Shown here: positions 1 to 4,949 of the stretch, piece by piece
Numbering within the stretch: the stretch's first letter is position 1
How the letters are laid out: each line of letters starts with the position of its first letter
Assembly: GCA_018812465.1 (NCBI GenBank)
Contig: JAHJCS010000140.1
Location: 1 to 10,756 of the forward strand
Length of the DNA: 10,756 nt
Reading direction: 5' to 3'
Source: Nanobdellota archaeon
Lineage (GTDB): Archaea; Nanobdellota; Nanobdellia; Woesearchaeales; UBA12501
The notes under the pieces: generated by a model
Told to the model about the DNA's origin: nothing
Databases searched by the model: none
The model's input: only the letters and a program-made list of their open reading frames with translations
Position numbers and translations under genes: made by a program

Positions 1-1222
1 CCCTTGACTTCTCAGCTGTCTCAACAAGGCTCTTGTCCACGCTTCCGTCAAAGACAATAGCATGCACTCCTGAGCCAAGGCTCTTGACAGTTGTCTCAAG
101 CTCTGTCAGAGGCACTTTACCAAGGATGTTCATATCCTTGTCAAGTATGAAGGCTCCTCTTGTTCCTATGAGGTCCTCAAGCATTCCCTTGAACTTTGCC
201 TTCTCATCTGCGCTGAGCTTTGCCTTCTGGACTGGCCTTGGAGGTTGTCTTGGCTCCTCTCTCTCAACCCTGTCATTCCGATCATTCCTTGGGTTTCTCT
301 GGAATCTCTGAGGACCTGGCCTGTCATTCCGATCATTCCTGTCATTTCTTTCATTCCTATCATTTCTTTCAGGACCTCTTGGGCCTCTTCCATTGCTGTC
401 AAGCTTTGCCTGCTCTGAAGCAACTCTTGCCCTCAATGTCTGATGAATCTCCTTCTTTGTCAGCTCCTCAAGCTCTTTTCCTGCTGGAGCCTTGCATATG
501 AAATCAATATCAGCAACACCAAGAAGCTCCTTGATTATCAGGTCTCCACCTCTGTCTCCATCAACAAACACAGTGATCTCCTTTTTCCTGCTCAGCTCAA
601 TGATTGTCTGAGGAACTGATGTTCCGTTCATTGCAATAGAATTCTTGATTCCATGCTTGAGAAGGTTTAGCACATCAGCCCTTCCTTCAACAACTATGAT
701 ATCATCACTTTCATCTATAGTTGGTCCTGCTGGAAGCCTGTCTTTACCATATTCCTGGATCTCCATGATCCTCACAGAGTAAGCAACTTCGTCTGCAAGC
801 TCCTGTGAGTCTGGCATTGTGGTATCAATCAATATCTTTAGAAGCTCTTTTGCCCTGCCAACCACATAGGTCCTCTTGGATATCCTAACATCTTCTATCT
901 TAGTGACTTTTATCTTTGCATTGCATGGCCCTATCCTCTGGATTATCTCCATTGCAGCTGCGACAATTGCTGTCTCTGCCTTGTCTAGTGAGGATGGTAT
1001 GATTATCTCTCCTCTTGTCTTTCCGGATCGTGTATCAGTATTGACTTCAATTCTTCCTATTCTTCCTGATCTCTGAAGTTCTCTTAGCTCAAGATCTGCT
1101 CCAAGAAGTCCTTCTGTCTGGCCGAAAATTGCTCCTATTACATCAGGCCTGTCTACAACGCCTTCGATATCAATCTCTGCGTGAACTATATATTTTGCCG
1201 CTACTGGGCTTATTTTTCCCAT
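1..1222 (-). CDS. dnaG: Archaeal DnaG primase / exosome-associated protein (C-terminus cut by window edge)
   Basis: 407 codons are visible, running off the left edge. The protein starts MGKISPVAAKYIVHAEI, typical of archaeal DnaG. A TOPRIM domain at about residues 170-255 shows the metal-binding glutamate in IVVEGRADV (E179) and the DGDRGGD motif (D221, D223). Archaeal DnaG is known to make RNA primers in vitro and to be a subunit of the archaeal exosome, where it binds Csl4 and favours poly(A) RNA; it lacks the bacterial zinc-binding and helicase-interacting domains, and none is seen here. After TOPRIM comes an unusual basic/acidic linker (about residues 278-332) rich in Arg-Asn-Asp triplets, then a folded C-terminal part (about 335-407) that continues outside the window. 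The ATG at 1222 is chosen because GGAGG lies 8 nt upstream and the N-terminus matches the family. Identification is very secure; in vivo role is from family knowledge. Confidence 0.95.
   Translation of the reverse strand, partial: MGKISPVAAKYIVHAEIDIEGVVDRPDVIGAIFGQTEGLLGADLELRELQRSGRIGRIEVNTDTRSGKTRGEIIIPSSLDKAETAIVAAAMEIIQRIGPCNAKIKVTKIEDVRISKRTYVVGRAKELLKILIDTTMPDSQELADEVAYSVRIMEIQEYGKDRLPAGPTIDESDDIIVVEGRADVLNLLKHGIKNSIAMNGTSVPQTIIELSRKKEITVFVDGDRGGDLIIKELLGVADIDFICKAPAGKELEELTKKEIHQTLRARVASEQAKLDSNGRGPRGPERNDRNERNDRNDRNDRPGPQRFQRNPRNDRNDRVEREEPRQPPRPVQKAKLSADEKAKFKGMLEDLIGTRGAFILDKDMNILGKVPLTELETTVKSLGSGVHAIVFDGSVDKSLVETAEKSR
265..390 (-). repeat. Arg-Asn-Asp (RND) codon repeat in the dnaG linker
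   Basis: This stretch encodes a low-complexity linker of repeated R-N-D or R-N-E triplets broken by PGPQRFQRNP. At DNA level a 21-nt unit is exactly repeated at 269-289 and 320-340, 51 nt (17 codons) apart, and shorter variants lie at about 341-372. The repeat sits between the TOPRIM domain and the C-terminal domain, so it is probably a flexible, charged tether. It looks like recent in-frame expansion and may vary in length between strains. Confidence 0.85.
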
Positions 1223-1230
1223 TTTCTTCG

Positions 1231-1265
1231 CCTCCGATTATAGGTTAATATCCTCTTTTTTTAAG
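1231..1265 (-). promoter_or_regulatory. dnaG ribosome binding site and possible TATA box
   Basis: On the minus strand GGAGG (1235-1231) stands 8 nt before the dnaG ATG and decides the start. An A-rich TATA-like box, CTTAAAAAAAG, covers 1265-1255. At usual archaeal spacing it would start transcription close to or within the ribosome binding site, so the box is uncertain while the ribosome binding site is convincing. Confidence 0.5.
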
Positions 1266-1334
1266 GGCACAGAAGAAACTAGATTACCTTAATATCAATC
1301 AACTGATATTTTGTGATAATCATGATCGTGCTCC

Positions 1335-1355
1335 TGTACTTTAAATGTACTTTAA
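1335..1355. repeat. Tandem direct repeat TGTACTTTAA x2
   Basis: TGTACTTTAA occurs at 1335-1344 and again at 1346-1355, an 11-nt period, about one helical turn. A related TGTACTGTAA lies at 1391-1400. The copies are upstream of the small ORF at 1400 and also upstream of dnaG on the other strand. They could be a regulator binding site, or the CTTTAAAT part could be a TATA box for the small ORF. No function is demonstrated. Confidence 0.4.
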
Positions 1356-1399
1356 GCCAGCTAGAACAAGATATCTAATCTTCAACTCCCTGTACTGTA

Positions 1400-1480
1400 A
1401 TGAATCAAATGAATGTAAAAGGTTTATTTCTTGTCCTTTCTGGCTTTCTGGTTTTTTTAACTGTCTGCTGCCTTAAATAG
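1400..1480 (+). CDS. Possible small hydrophobic peptide (26 aa)
   Basis: An ATG-to-TAG reading frame of 26 codons encodes a peptide beginning MNQMNVKG, followed by one hydrophobic stretch (LFLVLSGFLVFLTV), then CCLK. The charge and hydrophobicity pattern is that of a single membrane helix or a bare signal or lipoprotein leader, with LTVC resembling a lipobox. TATA-like CTTTAA sequences lie 45-60 nt upstream, but no clear ribosome binding site is seen. A perfect hairpin (1504-1526) follows 23 nt after the stop. It could be a genuine small membrane protein, the remnant of a secreted-protein gene, or chance in AT-rich DNA. Only conservation or expression would settle it. Confidence 0.25.
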   Translation: MNQMNVKGLFLVLSGFLVFLTVCCLK

Positions 1481-1499
1481 CAACAAATTGATGTTTGAT

Positions 1500-1682
1500 T
1501 GTAAAAATACCCAAAAAGGGTATTTTGTTGCCCGAAACACTAACTCCCAAGCTCATTGCTTGGCATAGCCGTAAGCTCCATTGAGTACTCTCGTGTCGGG
1601 CTGTGTTGCGCAAGAGTGTCTTGATTTCATAGCCAAAAACATGCGTTTTCGCTCAACAAGGACCCATTTGCACACTTTCTCC
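1500..1682 (-). ncRNA. Candidate structured non-coding RNA of unknown family
   Basis: This roughly 180-nt stretch looks richer in G+C than the AT-rich flanks and is bracketed on the minus strand by a TATA box (1714-1705) and a terminator hairpin (1526-1504). The predicted RNA would start near 1682 with GGAGAAAGUG. Foldable elements are visible. A long-range stem pairs 1593-1601 with 1530-1540 (GCCCG with CGGGC, continued by ACAC with GTGT). Inside it are GAGT/ACTC (1583-1586 with 1543-1546) and a perfect 6-bp hairpin with a 5-nt loop (1547-1563). In the 5' half are small hairpins GCG-AAAA-CGC and CAAG-ACACT-CTTG, and a possible closing stem GTGTGC with GCAACAC. I found no signature of SRP RNA, RNase P RNA, tRNA, or C/D box RNA. 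Alternatively it is a remnant of an inserted element. Confidence 0.45.
1504..1526 (-). terminator. Perfect 9-bp hairpin terminator
   Basis: AAAATACCC (1504-1512) and GGGTATTTT (1518-1526) form a perfect inverted repeat around a 5-nt loop. Read on the minus strand it ends in TATTTTTAC, a plausible 3' end for the candidate RNA. Read on the plus strand it closes the region after the small ORF at 1400-1480, so it may serve both directions. It also separates the candidate RNA from dnaG downstream. Confidence 0.55.
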
Positions 1683-1704
1683 TAATAATTAAACAAGAAT
1701 AGGG

Positions 1705-1714
1705 TATTTAAAAA
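1705..1714 (-). promoter_or_regulatory. TATA box TTTTTAAATA for the candidate minus-strand RNA
   Basis: TTTTTAAATA on the minus strand is a strong match to an archaeal TATA box. Counting about 27 nt from its centre puts the start at about 1682, on a G, which agrees with the 5' end of the structured region. Confidence 0.5.
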
Positions 1715-1751
1715 CCTTTGGTTTGACTCAGAGGTAGGAGTAATATTTGGG

Positions 1752-1763
1752 TTATATAAAAAT
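1752..1763 (+). promoter_or_regulatory. TATA box TTATATAAAAAT for a short plus-strand transcript
   Basis: This is a good archaeal TATA-like sequence. A start about 27 nt downstream (near 1784) would give a leader or short RNA of about 130 nt that contains the hairpin at 1804-1827, the ribosome binding site with mini-ORF at 1833-1859 and the terminator at 1872-1915. Divergent placement with the TATA box at 1705-1714 leaves less than 50 bp between the two promoters. Confidence 0.45.
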
Positions 1764-1803
1764 TATAGAAAATGATATGTTGCAGGATTAAAGGATCATA
1801 AAA

Positions 1804-1827
1804 CCCCACAAGCTTGCGCCTGTGGGG
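1804..1827 (+). other. 7-bp GC-rich hairpin upstream of a ribosome binding site
   Basis: CCCCACA (1804-1810) pairs perfectly with TGTGGGG (1821-1827) around a 10-nt loop. It stands out in AT-rich surroundings and ends 5 nt before GAGGTGAT. It may stabilise the 5' end of the short transcript or affect access to the ribosome binding site. Confidence 0.5.
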
Positions 1828-1841
1828 AAAAAGAGGTGATT

Positions 1842-1859
1842 ATGTTTAGCTTATTATGA
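1842..1859 (+). CDS. Five-codon mini-ORF MFSLL behind an optimal ribosome binding site
   Basis: GAGGTGAT (1833-1840), fully complementary to the usual archaeal 16S rRNA 3' end, directly precedes ATG TTT AGC TTA TTA TGA. The reading frame is only five codons and ends with two leucine TTA codons. Thirteen nt after the stop begins the A-tract of a strong terminator hairpin. It could be a leader peptide, the preserved start of a decayed gene, or a ribosome binding site that arose by chance. Whether such a short peptide is made or matters cannot be judged from sequence. Confidence 0.3.
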   Translation: MFSLL

Positions 1860-1871
1860 TATTATGAATAT

Positions 1872-1915
1872 AAAAAAGGCAGATAACCCTTTTGGGTTAT
1901 CTTGCTCTTTTTTTT
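1872..1915 (+). terminator. Strong intrinsic-type terminator
   Basis: GATAACCC (1882-1889) and GGGTTATC (1894-1901) form a perfect stem with a TTTT loop. The stem can extend, with a bulge and a mismatch, through GGC/GCT to the A-tract (1872-1877) pairing with the T-run (1908-1915), and is followed by GGGGG. This would end the short plus-strand transcript and insulate the promoter region of the fusion gene downstream. Confidence 0.7.
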
Positions 1916-1934
1916 GGGGGTGTTTAGGTATTGT

Positions 1935-2040
1935 TACTATACAGTAATACTTAACTAGTATATAAATATTTCGCTTCTTTAGTCACTATATAGTGAATAT
2001 AGGTATATAGTAATACTTACAATGTAAGTATTAAATATAT
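1935..2040 (+). promoter_or_regulatory. Promoter region with clustered palindromic operator-like sites
   Basis: Several related elements lie in about 105 bp. They are TACTATACAGTA (1935-1946), the perfect 14-bp palindrome TCACTATATAGTGA (1983-1996), and a 23-bp inverted repeat with 10-bp arms and a 3-nt spacer (2011-2033). The 9-mer TAATACTTA occurs at 1945-1953 and 2011-2019 directly and at 2025-2033 inverted. The longer unit TATA(C/T)AGTAATACTTA is repeated 66 bp apart (1938 and 2004). TATA-like boxes are interleaved: TATATAAATATT (1959-1970) and TTAAATATAT (2031-2040). The layout suggests a dimeric repressor or activator controlling the fusion gene at 2100. The regulator and signal are unknown. 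Confidence 0.6.
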
Positions 2041-2068
2041 CTAAAAAGCTTTTTTCTCAATAAAAGCA

Positions 2069-2076
2069 TTTAAAAA
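2069..2076 (+). promoter_or_regulatory. TATA box for a leaderless fusion-gene transcript
   Basis: TTTAAAAA is centred about 27 nt before the ATG at 2100. No ribosome binding site precedes that ATG, so transcription starting at or next to the start codon is the simplest reading. The two boxes further upstream (1959-1970, 2031-2040) could be alternative promoters. Confidence 0.5.
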
Positions 2077-2099
2077 CACATTTGAGTTCACAAAAAACC

Positions 2100-4196
2100 A
2101 TGTGCGCAATAATTGGTATATTTGGTCTGGAGAATGCAAGGAATCTTGCAGCCAAAGGCCTGGAAGTCATGAAAGCAAGAGGTATGGACAACACAGGCAT
2201 TGAGGCAGATGAGAATAATGCTTTGGGCCACAACTTACATGCTATTGTAGGCAATGTCAAACAGCCTCTCAAAGGAAAAGGAATTCTGGTATCCAACTGC
2301 GAGATATACAACTGGAAAGAGCTTTCCAGAAAGCATGGACTAAATGCAGAGAATGATTCAGACCTTGTATTCAAGATGTTTGAGAATGATATGCTGCCAG
2401 AGATGATTGAAGAGCTTGACGGAGATTATGCTGTTGCATATTGGAGAGAAGGAAAAGTGATTATTGCAAGAGATAATATAGGAGTGAAACCAGTCTGGTT
2501 CTCAACAAAAAATGGTGATGTAAAAGGAAAAGACAACAAAGCCTGCTTTGGATTTGCCTCAGAAAAGAAAGCTCTTGAATCCGCAGGGTTCGAGGGGATT
2601 GAAGAGCTTAATCCAAGGAAGATGATTGTTTATGATATCAAAAAAAGAAACATCACAGAGAGAAAAAGGAAGTTCTTCAGCATAAAGCCAGAACACAAAC
2701 AGACCAAAGAAGAAATAAGAATTAGAGTGACAGAACTTCTGCAGGAAGCAGTAAGAAAAAGGGTTCCGCAGAAGAGCGTGGGCCTGCTGTTCTCAGGAGG
2801 AATCGACTCTACGATGATTGCGGTCATGCTGAAAAGACTTGGTGTTGATTTCACATGTTATACTGCTGCGCTTGACTCAGAAACAGAAGCAGAGGATGTG
2901 GTCTATGCAAGAAAAGTCGCAGAAGCTCTTGGGCTTAAGCTCAAAATCATCAAGATAAAGCTTGAAGAGGTTGAAGGTTATCTAAGAAAGATTGTGCCTT
3001 TGATAGAGGATTCTAATGTAGTGAAGGTAGGTGTTGCTCTGCCATTCTATGTCTGCTGCGAGACAGCAAAAAGAGATGGGATAAAAGTCATTCTTTCAGG
3101 GCTTGGAAGCGAAGAGATATTCGCAGGATATGAGAGGCATAAAAGATCTATTAATATCAACAGGGAATGTTATTCAGGGCTGCTGAAGATGTATGAACGG
3201 GATCTTTACAGGGATGATGTTGTCACAATGTCCAATTCCATAGAATTAAGGGTGCCTTTTCTTGACAAAGAGCTTGTTTCATATGCATTGAAGATACCTT
3301 CAGTATACAAGCTTTCAGGAGAGAGGAACAAGATTGCGCTAAGGGATGCTGCAGCTAAGCTAGGACTTGATAATGAGTTTGCAGAGAGGAAAAAAAGAGC
3401 TGCACAGTATGGCAGCAGATTTGACAAGGCAATAGAGAAGCTGGCAAAAAAATCTGGATCCAGGACAAAGTCAGAGTACCTTAAGGGATTCTACATCCAG
3501 GGCAATATCAGGCTTGGTGTCTTGTTCAGCTCAGGGAAAGATTCAGCGTATGCAGCCTATGTCATGAAAAGGCAGAATTATGATATAGCATGCCTTATAA
3601 CAATAAAAAGCAGGAACACTTCCTCGTATATGTTCCACACTCCAGCAGTTGATCTGTCTTCAATGCAGGCAGAGGCAATGGGAATCCCTCTTGTTGTTCA
3701 AGTAACAGAAGGTGTAAAAGAAAAAGAGCTGAAGGATCTTGAGAAAGCAATAAAACAGGCAAAGAAAGAATATCATATTGAAGGTATAGTCACAGGAGCA
3801 TTGTTCTCTGATTACCAGAGAAAGAGGATAGAGAAGATATGCGAGAAACTTGGACTTAAAGTATTCTCTCCATTGTGGCACAAAAATCAGGAAGAGTACA
3901 TGAGAGAGCTTCTTGATAATGGATTCAGATTCATAATGACAGCTGTTGCAGCAGAGGGCCTTGACAAGTCATGGCTGGGAAGAGAGATAACCCAAGAGGA
4001 TATCAAAAAACTGTCAGAGATACACAAGAGATTAGGAATAAATGTCGCAGGAGAAGGAGGAGAGTTTGAAAGCCTCGTCATTGACTCACCGATGTTCAGA
4101 AAAAGGATTGAAATAAAGGAGTTTGAGATCAAGGAAGAAAGTGAGAATACAGCTGTCTTAGACATAAAAAAGGCTGTTCTTGAGGAAAAGAATTAA
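2100..4196 (+). CDS. dph6: Class II amidotransferase + asparagine synthetase-like + Dph6 (diphthine-ammonia ligase) fusion
   Basis: 698 residues in three parts. Residues 1-185: class II glutamine amidotransferase (N-terminal nucleophile) fold, starting MCAIIGI with catalytic Cys2, then CEIYNW, LDGDYAVAYW and GFASEKKAL. Residues 205-455: Asn-synthetase-like ATP pyrophosphatase with SGGIDS (232-237), LSGLGSEEIFAGYERH and ELRVPFLDKELV. Residues 470-675: Dph6/ATP_bind_4 domain with FSSGKDSAYAA, YMFHTPAVDL, QAEAMGIPLVV, WLGREI and GEGGEFESLVID. Dph6 uses ATP and ammonium to amidate diphthine on elongation factor 2, the last step of diphthamide synthesis. I infer that the front half may supply ammonia or act in the same pathway. 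The ATG at 2100 is chosen over an in-frame TTG at 2082 because processing must expose Cys2. Oddities: the usual Gln-binding Arg appears replaced (HNLHAIVG) and the NGE motif reads NCE. The middle domain resembles eukaryotic ASNSD1. rnp3 follows after 25 nt. Confidence 0.9.
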   Translation: MCAIIGIFGLENARNLAAKGLEVMKARGMDNTGIEADENNALGHNLHAIVGNVKQPLKGKGILVSNCEIYNWKELSRKHGLNAENDSDLVFKMFENDMLPEMIEELDGDYAVAYWREGKVIIARDNIGVKPVWFSTKNGDVKGKDNKACFGFASEKKALESAGFEGIEELNPRKMIVYDIKKRNITERKRKFFSIKPEHKQTKEEIRIRVTELLQEAVRKRVPQKSVGLLFSGGIDSTMIAVMLKRLGVDFTCYTAALDSETEAEDVVYARKVAEALGLKLKIIKIKLEEVEGYLRKIVPLIEDSNVVKVGVALPFYVCCETAKRDGIKVILSGLGSEEIFAGYERHKRSININRECYSGLLKMYERDLYRDDVVTMSNSIELRVPFLDKELVSYALKIPSVYKLSGERNKIALRDAAAKLGLDNEFAERKKRAAQYGSRFDKAIEKLAKKSGSRTKSEYLKGFYIQGNIRLGVLFSSGKDSAYAAYVMKRQNYDIACLITIKSRNTSSYMFHTPAVDLSSMQAEAMGIPLVVQVTEGVKEKELKDLEKAIKQAKKEYHIEGIVTGALFSDYQRKRIEKICEKLGLKVFSPLWHKNQEEYMRELLDNGFRFIMTAVAAEGLDKSWLGREITQEDIKKLSEIHKRLGINVAGEGGEFESLVIDSPMFRKRIEIKEFEIKEESENTAVLDIKKAVLEEKN

Positions 4197-4221
4197 AAAC
4201 AGTGCATGATTAGGTGTGATT

Positions 4222-4878
4222 ATGATAGATATAGTATTTCCAAACCAGAATGAGGAAGGGTTTGTTAAGATGGCAGAGAAGCTGGGCTATACAGCTCTCT
4301 GCTTTTTCTATAAAGAGCTCAAACCAGTGTACCTGAAGCATATAGAGAACATGCAGGCTTCCACCAAAGTAAAGCTTTACACTGCTTCTTCAGTCTCAAA
4401 CAAGATAAGACCAGATATGATGATAATCAACACAACAGACCCAAGGCAGTGGCTTGAGGGAAAGAAAGGGGATATGATATATGGAGTAGAGGCTAATAAG
4501 GATAGGGATTCAATAACCCATATCAGGTCAGGCCTAAACCAGGTGCTGTGCAGCATCGCAAAACAGAAGGGAAAGATAATAGGTTTTGATTACGGCCTGA
4601 TCCTTAATTCTTCTGGCCAGAAAAGGCTCACAATCCTCAGAAGGATTATGCAGAACATAAAGCTCTGCAAGAAATACCAGCTAATGACTGTTATAGCCTC
4701 GTTCAGCAATAATCCAATAATGATGAGGAATGCTTCTGATATCAAATGCCTTTTCTCATTGCTTGGTATGGATGATTATGCATTAAAAATGTCTTTTGAG
4801 TCTGCTGAACAGAGGATAAAGGAGAACCATAGGAAAAGAAGCAAAGATTATATAGGAGAAGGTATTGAAAGAATATAG
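4222..4878 (+). CDS. rnp3: RNase P protein component 3 (Rpp30/p30 family)
   Basis: 218 residues, close to the usual length for archaeal Rpp30. The N-terminus MIDIVFPN is followed by the conserved block from about residue 103: SGLNQVLCSIAKQKGK, IGFDYGLILNSSG, then RRIMQNIKLCKKYQL, and the ending LLGMDDYALKM typical of the family. The protein has a TIM-barrel fold related to PHP hydrolases and, with Pop5, activates the catalytic RNA of RNase P that trims the 5' ends of tRNA precursors. The ATG at 4222 is preferred over GTG at 4216 because AGGTG lies 5 nt before the ATG and overlaps the GTG. The 25-nt spacing after the fusion gene suggests a shared transcript. No RNase P RNA was recognised in the window. 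Confidence 0.9.
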   Translation: MIDIVFPNQNEEGFVKMAEKLGYTALCFFYKELKPVYLKHIENMQASTKVKLYTASSVSNKIRPDMMIINTTDPRQWLEGKKGDMIYGVEANKDRDSITHIRSGLNQVLCSIAKQKGKIIGFDYGLILNSSGQKRLTILRRIMQNIKLCKKYQLMTVIASFSNNPIMMRNASDIKCLFSLLGMDDYALKMSFESAEQRIKENHRKRSKDYIGEGIERI

Positions 4879-4916
4879 TTTCTTTAAAGCTTATAGTGTT
4901 GATTATAGCAGAAATA

Positions 4917-4924
4917 TTTTTAAA
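4917..4924 (+). promoter_or_regulatory. TATA box for the large surface-protein gene
   Basis: TTTTTAAA is centred about 29 nt before ATG 4950 and 20 nt before ATG 4941. Compared with the box at 2069-2076, this spacing favours a leaderless transcript read from 4950. It marks a new transcription unit after rnp3. Confidence 0.5.
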
Positions 4925-4949
4925 CCTTGACTATTAATATATGAGGATT

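Noticed and set aside
220..501. Plus-strand frames over 33-501 with Ser/Leu/His-rich products
   Set aside because: They are antisense shadows of dnaG and its repeat; they show no domain and no ribosome binding site.
1553..1675. A 40-codon minus-strand frame starting GTG just after GGAG, inside the candidate RNA
   Set aside because: The GGAG would be at the very 5' end of the transcript, the peptide has no recognisable feature, and the other strand is also open here. Stem-forming sequence explains the region better.
1500..1682. Candidate RNA as RNase P RNA, because rnp3 lies nearby
   Set aside because: The conserved core blocks of RNase P RNA (GAGGAAAGTC-like and its 3' partner) are not found, and the length is short for an archaeal form.
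1575..1685. A plus-strand open frame of about 35 codons ending in MRFRSTRTHLHTFS
   Set aside because: It has no start codon until near its end, no ribosome binding site, and overlaps the paired regions of the candidate RNA.
1517..1709. AGGGTATTT at 1517-1525 and 1701-1709 as a 9-bp target-site duplication around an inserted element
   Set aside because: No terminal inverted repeats or transposase fragment is seen. One copy is part of the terminator stem and the other overlaps the TATA box, so functional constraint explains both.
2082..2099. TTG at 2082 as the start of the fusion gene
   Set aside because: Class II amidotransferases need the catalytic Cys directly after the initiator Met. ATG TGC at 2100 gives this, whereas TTG would bury the Cys at residue 8.
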